From Euphorbia lathyris (lineage: Eukaryota; Streptophyta; Magnoliopsida; Malpighiales; Euphorbiaceae): DNA of 64,000 nucleotides. Location of the stretch: NCBI RefSeq assembly GCF_963576675.1, contig NC_088911.1:137643929-137707928 (forward strand), written 5' to 3'. Position numbers and translations under genes: made by a program. Under the pieces are notes generated by a model. That model was not told where the DNA came from, made no database searches, and saw only the letters and a list, made by a program, of their open reading frames with translations. This document shows, one piece after another, positions 1-10,303 of the stretch. How positions within the stretch are numbered: the stretch's first letter is position 1; each line of letters begins with the position of its first letter.

Positions 1-117
1 TATCTTCTTCTGGAATTTTCTACCGCTAGCAGTATTGGAATGGTACTTGTGATTGGTTGAACCTGATACGACGTCGAATTGAGGGAAAACGGCGCCGGAG
101 GACACAGAGAGCGCCAT
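1..117 (-). CDS. PHO2/UBC24-type ubiquitin-conjugating E2, N-terminal 39 codons only
   Basis: On the minus strand an ATG at 115-117 opens a frame that runs off the left window edge. Its 39 codons look identical to the first 39 codons of the right-arm E2 copy at 35,354 and closely match the intact gene at 41,765. The start (M-A-L-S-V-S-S) is the same in all three copies, which supports this ATG. The UBC fold and catalytic Cys lie outside the window, so I cannot tell whether this copy is intact or shares the frameshift seen in the right arm. The gene points away from the inverted-repeat centre. Confidence 0.75.
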   Translation of the reverse strand, partial: MALSVSSGAVFPQFDVVSGSTNHKYHSNTASGRKFQKKI

Positions 118-300
118 TGTTAGAGCAAATCGGAGCTTCAGGGATGATGAGGGAAGGCTTTTAAAGGTGAAGAGATGAGAGATTCTATTTTAGTTCTGAT
201 AGGACTGTTACTGTGTGGGTCCCATAGAATTTCTCAGGGGAGAGTATTATGTGGGGTCAGAAGTTACTTGACACGTGGAACTATGTGTGTCTGTAGTAGG
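118..300 (-). promoter_or_regulatory. E2 upstream region with G-box, left copy
   Basis: The upstream flank of the left E2 copy. It contains the G-box/ABRE-like core CACGTG (within 269-278) and a block matching gaccccacataatactctcc read on the minus strand. Both are kept in all three E2 copies in the window, including the more diverged one at 41.6 kb, so they are the best promoter candidates. A TTTAAAAG stretch nearer the ATG could serve as TATA box. Function is inferred from conservation only. Confidence 0.45.
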
Positions 301-539
301 AAAGAGACCAGTGGACCCACTGTATTTTTTAATCCAACGGTGATAAGAGCAGTTAACAGAAGATTGTTGTGGTATATAACACAAGCTTCTCCAACTATGC
401 TTTATTTTGAAAAATAACAATTTTATCTTAAAATTTTATAATTCCATCTAGTAATATAATTGAATCAAGTCAAGATCGGTTCATCATTTCTCGACGAGAA
501 TTCAAGTTTAATATTTTGTTATTTATGCTTTTTTAGGAT

Positions 540-861
540 TTAGCAAGAGTAGAAATGGTTTATCTTGTCCGTAGATCAATAAATCTACGTGGCTGTAACA
601 AAAAAAGGATTCAGATCCGAATGTTCGGAATGGTCTAAAGGATGAAGTTTGGATTGTAGATGTCTTTCTACAGATTTGGATTTACGAGAAATATATTGTT
701 GTTTTATGTTTTTTATGCCTTTTATGGATTCTTTTTGCTCTTTGTAGTCATTTTCATCCCTTCATGTAAGGTTTTATTAGGTTTTATTCCTTACATTTTG
801 CTTGTTGTACTTCTTTTTTCATCTAACGAAATTACATGCAATTTCTCAAAAAAAAAAAAAA
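540..861 (+). repeat. Retroposon 3'-end-like repeat with poly(A)
   Basis: A roughly 320-bp sequence with a short palindromic motif (gtagatcaataaatctacgtgg), T-rich runs and a terminal run of about 15 A. A related but diverged copy lies on the minus strand at about 40,230-40,700, also ending in a long A run. This looks like a LINE 3' end or a SINE-like retroposon. The open frames inside (for example 660-872) are hydrophobic by composition and not credible genes. From 862 to about 1,222 I see only AT-rich sequence. Confidence 0.5.
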
Positions 862-1238
862 ATTTGTTGTGAATTCTTTTTAATACAAAAATACATAAAT
901 TTTAAATTTACAAAACTAAAATTTACATATAAAATTACGTTATTTTATTTTTCTATAAAAATATAATTATTAAAAATTAAGTTGGATTCTTCGTCAATTT
1001 TATAATCGAGTTTGTTCATGAATCAATTTCAAAATTTTCGAACCAATTTTGTCGTATTCACAATTTTTATTGAATCGAACATATAATTGCTCATAAGCGG
1101 TTCAGATTATTTACTAATTAATATAACAAAAATCATCTTAAAAAAAGACATAATGAAGTTTTAGTATGATATGATAAAAAAAGCTAGAGAGATACAAATT
1201 AGAGCAGTAAAATATACCTCCTAACACAAAGGTGATAT

Positions 1239-2690
1239 TTTTCACCAGATGTTGCGGATGCAATTTTGAAAATTCATTTAAGTCAAAGGCTTTCTACTGA
1301 TTCTTTATTTTGGGTACATTCTAAAAATGGAGAATATTTAGTGAAGTATGGGTATAGAGTTGCTTTTGATGCGTCAAGAGTCTTATCAAGGGTTGCAACT
1401 TCATCTATGGGTCCTGATCTGTTTCGAGGAAATTTATGGAAGATTAATTCTCCTTCAAAATTCATTCATACTGTATGGAATGTGTTGCCGTATTATGACA
1501 ATCTGTTGAGGAAAAGGATTGAGGTATGGGACATTGTTATTTTTGTGGTTTTCATTCCGAGTCTTTAATTCATATCTTTAAGGAATGTTCAGGTACGAGA
1601 TCCTATTGGAGACAGGCAAATTTGGTTTATCCCGTGTATAAAGTTGCAGGTTTGTCTTGTCTGGAGTAGTTTTCTGCTGTTTTAAAGTTGCTGCCGATGA
1701 GAGAGTTTGTAATTTTTTGTGGGTTAATTCACTATATTTGGTTCGAAAGGAATCAATTAACTCATGGAAAGAAGCCGCTTAGTGAAATTAGATGTTTGGC
1801 GGCTATAATGGATTCTGTTAATTTTTTTTAGAGCTGGTATGATTAAGATTGGTGGAGGTTTAAATGGTACTTATCCTGGGGAATTTGGAGTTTTGGTTGG
1901 TGGCTTGACGTATGATAGGCGGAGGCTTAATGAGGAATTGGGTTTAAATTGCAATTTGGCTATTTTTGGTGCTGGTGAGGAGAATATAGCTGCTGCTTAT
2001 TTTCCTGATGTAGTTGATGTGGTGTGATCAAGGCAAATTGATGATGTTGGTGTTGGTGTGCATGGAGCAGATAATTTTAATTTTTTTTGTGGATGCAGGT
2101 GTGGTAGAATTTGGAACAATGAGTAATTTGGCATGTTTGAATGGTGGTAGGCGAGTTGCTGTTGATGATGGATGGCCTTCTACATGGATTCCTCCAAATG
2201 CAAATTTGTTTAAATTAAATTGCGATGCTGCCTTTTCAATACGTTCTTGTTATGCTTCTTTGGCATGGTTGTGAGAGACTGTTATGGAAATGTAATGCTA
2301 TCTGGTGGTGGGCCTATTGGATCCACAATTTCGGTGTTGCATGTTGAGCTCTTAGCGATTCTCAATTCATTACGTGTGGTTCGTGATTGTGGATTTCCGA
2401 ATATTTTGGTGGCATCTCAATTTCAGCTATTAATTTGCTTAAAGGAGATCAAAGATTGGCAAATTGGTTGGGTGTTATTCTAGTAGACATTCTCGAGCTT
2501 ATTCATTCTTTTTTTTCAATCGAGTTTGTGTTTGAGAGATGACAAGCGAATTCTGTTGCACATGGTTTAGCTGTTTGGGCTCGATCTCTGTCTGATTTGG
2601 AAATTCTTATTGAAGATTTCCCTAATTGTGTTGCTTTTTGTATTCAGAACGATTCGATTGTTTAATATAAGTTTGTATTATAAAAAAAAA
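1239..2690 (+). mobile_element. LINE A: 5'-truncated L1-type LINE remnant
   Basis: The remnant starts within the reverse-transcriptase zinc-binding (zf-RVT) region and ends with the RNase H-like domain (motif LFKLNCDAAF near 2,210) and a poly(A) tail. Imperfect 16-bp target-site duplications flank it: aacacaaaggtgatat at 1,223-1,238 and aacacaaaggagatat at 2,690-2,705 (one mismatch). The reading frame is broken. This copy carries a TGG to TAG stop near 1,666 and one extra T in the T run near 1,828. Neither is in the mirrored right-arm copy, which is open for 166 codons there. Confidence 0.85.
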
Positions 2691-2727
2691 ACACAAAGGA
2701 GATATAAATTGCTAATAAGGTAACCAA

Positions 2728-2730
<3 letters not shown>

Positions 2731-2772
<42 letters not shown>
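2731..2772. repeat. (TA)21 microsatellite
   Basis: A pure TA dinucleotide tract of 42 bases. The mirrored tract in the right arm is 64 bases (32 units), so it has changed length since the arms separated. From 2,773 to 3,282 the sequence is AT-rich. It includes a degenerate hAT-MITE-like stretch (about 2,840-3,140, ending in cgacccatggggatgtgtc) and no gene. Confidence 0.95.
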
Positions 2773-2776
<4 letters not shown>

Positions 2777-3282
2777 TTTGATAGATATGTTTATAGTCTC
2801 GAATACTTGCTAGGCCTGCTAGACTCGTGTTTTGACGGATGAACACGGTTTAACCCAACTTTTTTTTTGATAGTTGGTTTAACCCAACTGTTAATATTAA
2901 TTCATATATTGATATATATTAAATATTATTTTTAATTATAAATTTTATTTATTATAATATAATCTTTTTTAGATGAACTTATATAATTTGGACTTGAGTT
3001 TAATTTTTAAACCCGAACCCACTTTGATTTGAACCACCTAAATTAACAACGAGTTGGGTTTGAGCTAAGAATTTTTAGACAAAAACTCGTTGGATCCCCC
3101 CGAGCCCACTTAACCCGACCCATGGGGATGTGTCAATATTGGTAATAAAGAACAAATGTATCCATAATATCATAAATGACATAATTATACTCCTAACATT
3201 TTCAAGTTGGCGAATTTTACCTCCAAAATTTAAAAGTTCAATTATTGCTAACGGAGCACTGTACATGGCAATAAATCTCATT

Positions 3283-5672
3283 ACGACAGGGTAGAGTGGT
3301 CTTTTCTCAAGGAGATGATGACGGTCATGCGATTTCCAACACTATGGATTAACGTGATTCAGAACTGTTTAACTTCAGTATCCTTTTCTTTCCTAGTAAA
3401 TGGGGCTCAGAAAGGCTATGTCAACCAACCAGGGGACTTCGCCAAGGAGATCCTCTGTCACCCTATTTGTTTCTTATTTGCGCAGAAGGGCTTTCAGTAT
3501 TGATAAGGAGATCTGAGGTTAACCGATCAATTCACGGGATCAGAGTAAGCAGGAATAGCATGTCCATTTCACACTTATTCTTTGCAGATGATTCCATTAT
3601 TTTCTGCCGAGCCTCATTGACGGAGTCTCAAGAGACTTCTAGAACAATATGAGCAAGCTTCGAGTCAACGAATCAACTTTGACAAAACAGAGATGTGCTT
3701 TAGTTCCAATGTTGATGCTGACAGACGAAGGATCCTAACTGCATGTCTTGGGGTCAGGGCAGTTCGGCAATTCTCCAAATACCTAGGCATCTCGGCTATC
3801 GTGGGAAAATCCAAAAAATCCATTTTCAGTTTCCTCAAGGAAAGGATATGGAAGCGGGTCTGCGGGGTGGCAGGAGAAATGGTTATCAAGAGGGGGAAAA
3901 GAGGTCCTTATTAAATCAGTAGCTCAAGCCATTCCACAATACATCATGAGTTGCATGTTGCTACCAAAGTCATTCTGTAGTGAGATACAACAAATTATGG
4001 CTAGATTTTGGTGGAACAATACTTCAGAAAAATGGAAGATCCATTGGGTTTGATGGGACCACCTATGTTTATCCAAAAGGGAGGGAGGACTGGGTTTCAA
4101 AATATATATGCCTTCAACTTGGCACTATTGGCAAAACAACTATGGCGTATCATCCAAAATCTGAAGTCCCTATGTGCCCGAGTGTTCAAATACAAATACT
4201 TTCCCCGGTCCGAGGTACTTTCAGCCAAAATTGGTTTCTCCCCTAGTTTTGTGTGGAGGAGTCTTCTTCAGGCACGTCACATCATTGAGGAGGGCAGTTG
4301 TTGGAGGGTAGGGAATGGTCAATCAATTGAAATCCTCACTCACAAATGGATCCCTAACGTACCATGCAACCGTCCTCTTCAGACACTTCATGATCCACCT
4401 ACCAAATGGGTCTCAAGCCTAATCAATAATGACACATTCAAATGGAAGACGGAGCTAATCTCTCACTATTTTGATAAAGACATTGCCTCTGCTATCCCAT
4501 GCCTTCCTCTAAGCCCAAGGAGCTTGACAGATTCGATCTTTTGGAAGCATTCTAAGAGGGGAGATTATACGGTGAAAACAGGCTACGAAGTGGCAACGAC
4601 GTTCTGTCCGAAATTAGAAGGGAGAGCATCATCTTCCAACAATGCTGATTCAATATGGAAATATTTATGGCAACTCAAGCTACCACCAAAAGTCCTCCAC
4701 AACACATGGTGTATGTTGAACAACATACTCCCATGTGCAGAGACATTATGCAAAAAGAAAGTTCCAGTGACTCTAGAGTGTAGGTTGTGTGGAAGATCCC
4801 CTGAGTCTTTACTCCATCTGTTTAGGAATTGTCACATATCTAAAGGTTATTGGAAAAGCTCTAACCTCCATTTCAAACCTTACAAAGTTGCTGGCTCCTC
4901 AACTCTAGAGTGGTTTTCCAACTTATCACTACAGGTAACTAGGGAAGACATGACGGAAGTCTGCTGTGTCATATGGGTTCTTTGGTACGAACGAAACCGT
5001 ATAGCTCACGGGGACAAGCTACTGGGGGTAGGAAAAGCAATGAACTGTGTTTCAGATATCAGGTTTGGGATGGAAAGACAACAAAACAGCAAGGACACAA
5101 TCACCGTCGAAGCCCAATCACTACAACCGTTAAAAGTTCCATGGCAACCACCTCCACCTGGGGTCTTTAAAGTCAATTGTGATGCAGCTTTTGATCTAGT
5201 CACCAATCAAAGTGCCTTGGGATTCCTTATTCGGGATACTAGGGGTAGTGTTCTTTTGGCTGGTGGTGGATCACTGGGTCTTTGTCTAAGTGCTCTTCAT
5301 GCAGAACTCCAAGCTATAGCAAATAGTATCTCCGATGTTCAAAGTGCAGGTCCAAAGGGCGTAACGGTGGCATCAGATTCTCTAGAAGCTGTGAACCTCT
5401 TCAATGGTTGGTCTGTTTGTACTAATTGGTCAGGAACTATTCTAGATGATCTTCGGGATCGTTCAAATGGCCTGGACATATTCAGCTTGACTCACGAAAG
5501 AAGGCAAGCCAACACACCAGCCCACATTCTTGCTCTTAAAGCCCAATATTGTAGTCTTAAGGAACTTCACTATGAAGATCTTCCTAGTGCTTTCTTTTCT
5601 GCTGTTTTAAATGATGTATCTGATCTACTTATTTAATGAATTTGTATTTCTTATCAAAAAAAAAAAAAAAAA
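3283..5672 (+). mobile_element. LINE B: 5'-truncated L1-type LINE
   Basis: The element begins in RT motif A (YDRVEW-like, near 3,283) and continues through the F-A-D-D catalytic box (near 3,580-3,592), zf-RVT and RNase H to a 17-A tail. In this arm the RT part is broken by three private indels: one base lost near 3,425, eight bases lost near 3,630, one G gained near 3,866. A TGA codon (4,050-4,052) and a frameshift about 50 bases further on are shared with the right-arm copy, so they predate the arm duplication. I could not identify a clear target duplication. Confidence 0.88.
4008..5636 (+). pseudogene. LINE B pol C-terminal fragment (zf-RVT plus RNase H)
   Basis: A 542-codon open frame covering the C-terminal half of an L1-type plant LINE polyprotein. 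A zinc-binding RT domain (Cys/His pattern CRLCGRSPESLLHLFRNC near residues 258-275) is followed by an RNase H-like domain. That domain opens with FKVNCDAAF near residues 388-396 and includes a HAEL motif and the ASDS motif with its conserved Asp. The first part of the frame, up to about residue 30, is a wrong-frame read past the shared frameshift and is not real LINE protein. It is not autonomous: the catalytic RT part upstream is out of frame. It differs from the right-arm version by ten residues. Confidence 0.85.
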
Positions 5673-5689
5673 GAAACATTAAAGATAAA

Positions 5690-5935
5690 AGTGTAGTTAG
5701 GTTCCACTTTTGTTAATAATTACGAATGGGTATCAAAATGTTATCTTTGAATCAGATACAAAACACATGATGGACGTAATTCATACTCGCAAGGATGATG
5801 AGAGTGAGTTCGAAGATATTATTTATCTTTCCTACATCCTTTTGCTTCAAAATGACTCTTTTAAGGTCTCTTTTATTAGGCAGCAAACTAAGGAGGTCGA
5901 TCTCGACCTTTGGCAATGAGTTCTCGTTTGTAGAC
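5690..5935 (+). pseudogene. LINE C: isolated RNase H fragment
   Basis: A 69-codon frame (5,710-5,919) with the plant-LINE RNase H signature GYQNVIFESD, followed by a region ending in SFIRQQT. Only the C-terminal third of the domain is present. It lies directly downstream of the poly(A) of LINE B but differs from LINE B's own RNase H, so it is a different, older LINE. The mirrored copy is at 29,640-29,880. Confidence 0.7.
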
Positions 5936-5973
5936 TACCACTTCTTTTTTTGAAGAAAATATAGAGACGGTCA

Positions 5974-6458
5974 GAGTTGTAAATGAGTCGAACCATTTAT
6001 GAGTGATTCGATGTTTGGTTCGATTAAAACCGATCATGTTTGGTTTGATTTATAAAAGAGTCGAACTGGAACACAACAAAGTTCACGAGCAAGCTCGATT
6101 ATAGGTTCATAAACAAGTAATTGAGAAAATTCGATTATAATATTTATAAAAATGCTCGTAAGCAAGTTTTGTTTGATTGTTTCAATAAAATGGAAAATGT
6201 AAAACAACGTAGTTTTGTGTATAATGTAGATTTCAAAAGAAAACTATGTAGTTTTGTGTTAAAGAATTTTCAAATCGATATAATTAATGAGTTGTTCGTG
6301 AGCGAAGTTCATGAACTGAATTACCGACCTTATCGTGGACAAAGTTCGTGATCAAGCTCGCGACAGCTCACTAAAATAGTATTGAGCTCGTCAATTTTCT
6401 GATGAACCAAATTTGCACAGATCAAAGCTCAACTCGGCTCGATTCGATTACAACCTTA
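5974..6458. mobile_element. hAT-like MITE
   Basis: The ends are inverted: gagttgtaaatgagtcgaac at the left and the complement of a ggttgtaatcgaatcgagcc-type sequence at the right. The interior is rich in gagctcg-type motifs. This organisation is typical of a widespread plant hAT MITE type. No clean 8-bp target duplication is visible. The 76-codon frame inside (6,121-6,351) is a by-product of AT-rich sequence, not a gene. Confidence 0.55.
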
Positions 6459-7226
6459 GATGCGCAGTTTGTTTGATCTGTTCGAAGAAGTTTTTAATGT
6501 TTCACTCCAAACTACAGAAAATATAGTTTTTAATGTTTTTATAATTTTTTTTGAAGCTATAATTTATTTCTTGTTAATTTAAAACACGTTCATATTAGAC
6601 ATTTTACGTACTAACAACAATAGTTAATCATAATTTTATCAAGTACTAATAATTCATCGGCTTATAACCAAAAAAAAAAAAGCTAACATGTAACTTCAAC
6701 AAATTAACATTTTAACCAAACAAACTCATAGTGTCCTAAAAACATGATCATTAGACAAGAAGGGAAAAATAATCATTAAACACCTGATCTTTCATTCTTT
6801 TAGTTCATTAAGTCATTGATATTTTATTTGAAAAAAATTAAACTCTTGTTCATTTATTTTTAGTCTCATTAAACCCTTGATGACCAAATTAGTAAGTTGT
6901 GAACATCTAATTCGATTAACAGACTGTTATTCATTGCACATGCATTCGAAATTTATATTTTTTCACAGTTTGAAAACGGTTTGGATGTGTAATGTCTATA
7001 AAAAACTGTAAAAACTTTAATTCAAACTATAAAAAAATATATTTTTTAATAATTTCAAATATAGATTAATTTAGTCAGGGACGAATCTACAGTGGGGGCA
7101 ATGGGGGCACTTGCCCCCACTGAGATCTATAAATAAATAAAAACCCATGTAATTTTTTTTTTTCAGTTTTGGATGTTGCCCACATTAATGCTGTGAAATC
7201 GAGCTCCTGGTTTGAGCGGAAAGTAG

Positions 7227-7405
7227 ACGATGATAGATTAGGTCAAACTCAATTTTTTTTATTTCAATTTCACTATACAAAACGACGTCGTTCCACTTAG
7301 ACGATGATAGATTAGGTCTAACTCAATTTTTTTTATTTCAATTTCACTATACAAAACAACGTCGTTCCACTTAAGTGGAACGTCGTCGTTTTGTATAATG
7401 AAATG
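7227..7405. repeat. 74-bp tandem duplication ending in a hairpin
   Basis: Two nearly identical 74-bp units, each starting gacgatgatagattaggtc, run from 7,227 to about 7,374. The second unit ends in a strong inverted repeat centred near 7,372 (core cgttccacttaagtggaacg, arms of about 30 bases). It belongs to the hAT element and is mirrored at about 27,920-28,095 in the right arm. A subterminal regulatory or structural role is possible but unproven. Confidence 0.7.
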
Positions 7406-7814
7406 AAATATAAAAACATTGAAATTATCCCTCGATCTCTCCCTCTCTCACTTAGTCGCATAAAACTAAAATCCCCAAATCTTAACTGAAGTCACCAATA
7501 CCAAATCCCTAACCTCTCGAATTGTCTCTCTCTAGAACCTAATTTGCTCTTCTCTCCGTCATCGTCGTCTATCACTCTTCATCGTCGTCCCGTTCGTCTT
7601 CCTTCAAAAACAACTTCTTCTCTCTCACTTCGAACAAGGAGGAACGAACAAAGGTTGAATTGAAGTCTACTTCTTCTCTCGTTCGTTTCGTTGCTTTCTT
7701 TGTTTGTTTGCTGCTAATTCTTTCTTTAATCCTTAATTGCTTTGATTTGCTTTCTCAAAGTCATCTTGTTTCTATCTGTTCCTATTCTTATTTGCTTTCC
7801 GTCTATTCTTTTTA

Positions 7815-8670
7815 GGGATAAGGTATCAAAATAGGCCTAAGGTTTTTTGGGAAGTACCAATTTAGGCTCAACGTTCAAAATAGCACCAATATAGGCTAAC
7901 GTTTACAACATAATATCAATTTAGGGTCAACGTTTATAATATAGCATCAATTTAGACATCACGTACAAAATATCACCAATATAGGCTTAACGTTTACAAA
8001 ATAATACGAATTTAAGCTTAACGTTTACAAATAAACGTCACAATTAAATTAACTATATTATATTCTTTTTCTATTGTTATTTTTTTATTTAGTTTTATTT
8101 TTTTATTTATTATAATACAATTAATTAGTATTCTTGCCAATTAAAACCTTATATTGTTTTTCATCAACTATTCCATAACTCCTAAATTTCATGGCTCATA
8201 TAATATATGCAAACTAAAAGTAACTGAATATCCACAATATTTCGAACACTTAATTTTAGTTTGCATATATTATATGAGTCATGGAATTTAAGAGTCGTGT
8301 AATGGTTGATGAAAAATAAATATAAGGTTTTAATGGGCAAGAATACTAATTAATTGTATTGTAATAAATAAGAAAATAGAACTAAATAAAAAGATAGCAT
8401 ATAAAGTTAATAGGAAAAAGATATAATATGGTTAATTTAATTGTGACGTTTATTTGTAAACGTTAAGCTTAAATTCGTATTATTTTGTAAACGTTAAGCC
8501 TATATTGGTACTATTTTGTACGTGAGACCTAAATTGATGTTGTATTGTAAACGTTGAGACTAAATTGATATTATGTTGTAAACGTTAAGCCTATATTGAT
8601 ACTATTTTGAACGTTGAACCTATATTGATACTTCCCCAAAAACCTTAGACCTATTTTGATACCTTATCCA
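7815..8670. mobile_element. Foldback MULE-type MITE, 856 bp
   Basis: Almost the whole element is one long inverted repeat: gggataaggtatc at the left end, gataccttatcca at the right end, centre near 8,245. Flanking 9-bp target duplications differ by one base (ttcttttta at 7,806-7,814, ttgttttta at 8,671-8,679), which points to the Mutator superfamily. Each arm contains several ~36-bp units of the form aacgttaagcctatattgat. Other members are at 26,657-27,512 (mirror), 40,990-41,451, and half of one at 44,726-44,997. Confidence 0.8.
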
Positions 8671-9539
8671 TTGTTTTTATGTTTCTATCTATTCTGTTAT
8701 TCTTCTTATTTGCTTGCTTTCAATTTTTTGTTCTGTAATTAATTATAGTCTAGTTATTTAGTATTTTTATATAGTTTAGTTATGTATCATTTTTAATGTA
8801 GCAATTTTTAATACAATTCAGTTTAGTTATTTAGTATTTTTAAGCAATTTAACTAAACTCGTCAACTTATTATATTGAAAAAAAAAATTATTTGATAGCA
8901 TTAACATAGAAAATAAATATGGAGTATATCCTAATTGAAATTAGGATAAATAATTTAACATTTTGCTGTTTTTAACGCATTGTTTAGTTCATTTATTTTG
9001 AAAAACAATTTTTAATGTCTTTATTTTTTGTCATTGTTAACATTTTAGTTATTTTTTCTCTTCCTTTTTTAGATTCTGAACCGTTATATTGGATATAAAC
9101 AGACAGACATAAAATAATAACATAACCATTTTAAAGATAAAATATATTTGGTTAAAAATCTAAAAAATAAAAAAATTGATCAAATGGTTAACGGTAATAA
9201 ATATATGACCTTATAATGTATTTTTCAAAATATAAGGACTATTACATAAAAACGTGGAGACTAATAAATTATTTACCTTAAAACTATAGTTTTTGTAATT
9301 TTATTTTACACCGCATACCCCATTACCTATAAATCCTGGATTCGTCCCTGAATTTAGTAACGCATTTTTAACAGAATTAGATGTTCACAACATACTAATT
9401 TGATCATCAAGGGTTTAATGAGACAAAAAATAAAAGACAATGAACTTGATGTATCTAAATAAAAGATCATGAACTTTATGAAGCAAAAAATAAACATATT
9501 AAAATTAAAAAAAAACTTTGTTTTCATATAATTCTTAAA

Positions 9540-10024
9540 ATTTTATATTATTTAGTCTCTGTATTCGGTAAAGTCTCTAACGTTTTTTTCGGTGAACTGT
9601 TTAGTCCCTGCCGTTAGACTCTCATGAAGATTCTGTTAGTCAATATGGATTTACGTTTTTCTTTTCCTTTATTTTTCTTTCCTTTAAACTCTAATGTATC
9701 TGAAATAAACTTTGAGTGTTCTTCTTCTTGATTTTCTTCTAAATCATTCAAATTCGTAAGCATTGAGTCTGTTCTTTTTCTTGTTCTCCATACAAATAGC
9801 TTCTTCTTCTAAATTGGATTTCCTCTTCTGAAGTTTGAAGGTAAATAGTAAATGGTAATTTAGTCATTTTCAAAGTCATAAATGGTAAAGAAATCTAACA
9901 AACAGACGGAAGGACTAAACGGTTCACTGAGAAAAATGTTAGGGACTTTACCATATGTTTTTGAAAATATAAGGACTAAACAGTGCGTTTTGTCAAAATA
10001 TAAGGACTAATAAATTAATTGCCC
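9540..10024. mobile_element. MITE with ~110-bp inverted ends
   Basis: The left block (ttagtctctgtattcggtaa onward) and the right block (ending ggactaataaattaattgcc) are inverted copies, with matching features such as gtgaactgtttagtcc and ggactaaacggttcac. The interior is A/T- and CTT-rich with no gene. The likely class is MULE-like. The mirror copy is at about 25,297-25,785. Confidence 0.6.
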
Positions 10025-10029
10025 TTTTT

Positions 10030-10303
10030 TTGGCTTTTTATATGAATATCATAATTCACTACAAAATTATTAAATCATATTATCAAATTTAATTTTAATA
10101 TGTCATTTTTTTTCTATATATACCAAATAAAATATACTTTTACACCTAATTTAAAAAGTTTAAACTCCAATTCATAAATCCTAAATTCTTGACAATATAT
10201 TCTAGACCCATAATTTACAAACTTTAATCTTTAAAATAATTTTATTAGTTTGACATAATTCAAAATTATAACATGATATAATTTGTAAATAGTTTTTCAA
10301 AAG
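10030..10303. repeat. MITE-like segment at the inner end of the left arm
   Basis: AT-rich repeat shared with 24,605-24,850 (inverted) and, more distantly, with about 48,530-48,800. It contains the empty target site ttcactacaaaatt (about 10,055), where the right arm carries an RTE insertion. Homology to the right arm ends at agtttttcaaaag (10,291-10,303). Confidence 0.6.

Larger units (their letters stand above)
7076..9350. mobile_element. Non-autonomous hAT element, 2,275 bp, with 8-bp TSD
   Basis: The ends are cagggacgaatc and its inverted partner gattcgtccctg. A perfect 8-bp target duplication, aatttagt, flanks it at 7,068-7,075 and 9,351-9,358. The 8-bp duplication and the CAGGG(A/G)CGAAT-type terminus indicate hAT, Tip100/ZMYM-like by terminus. 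No transposase frame is present. The left interior (7,420-7,810) is CT-rich and resembles a 5' leader. The right half is AT-rich, and a separate foldback element sits at 7,815-8,670. The mirror copy occupies 25,971-28,240. Confidence 0.85.
6775..9510. mobile_element. MULE-like element with ~130-bp terminal inverted repeats, split by a hAT insertion
   Basis: The block at about 6,775-6,930 and the block at about 9,360-9,510 are inverted copies of each other (shared core catcaagggtttaatgagac in one orientation). This pattern, long A/T-rich inverted ends, matches non-autonomous Mutator-like elements. Nearly all of the interior is a later hAT insertion at 7,076-9,350. The element carries no coding capacity that I can see. 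Confidence 0.6.
1..10303. repeat. Left arm of giant inverted repeat
   Basis: The reverse complement of this whole stretch recurs at 24,605-35,470. Position 1 pairs with 35,470 and 10,303 pairs with about 24,605. The order of every internal element (E2 start, LINE A, TA tract, LINE B, LINE C, MITEs, nested hAT and foldback) is mirrored. The arm is cut by the window at position 1, so its true length is at least 10.3 kb. Arms differ by about 1-2% in the parts compared, plus private indels: about 138 bp near 430-571 present only here, and about 262 bp missing here near 6,523. The inner boundary falls in a MITE (10,030-10,303) that has a third relative at about 48,530-48,800. Confidence 0.95.

Noticed and set aside
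660..872. Hydrophobic 70-codon frame resembling a small membrane protein
   Set aside because: Composition arises from T-rich sequence next to a poly(A) tract in a retroposon 3' end; the frame is not kept in the related repeat at 40.2-40.7 kb.
6121..6351. 76-codon frame, duplicated identically at 29,222-29,452
   Set aside because: It lies wholly inside a hAT-like MITE present in both arms; identity only reflects arm duplication, and the protein has no recognisable features.
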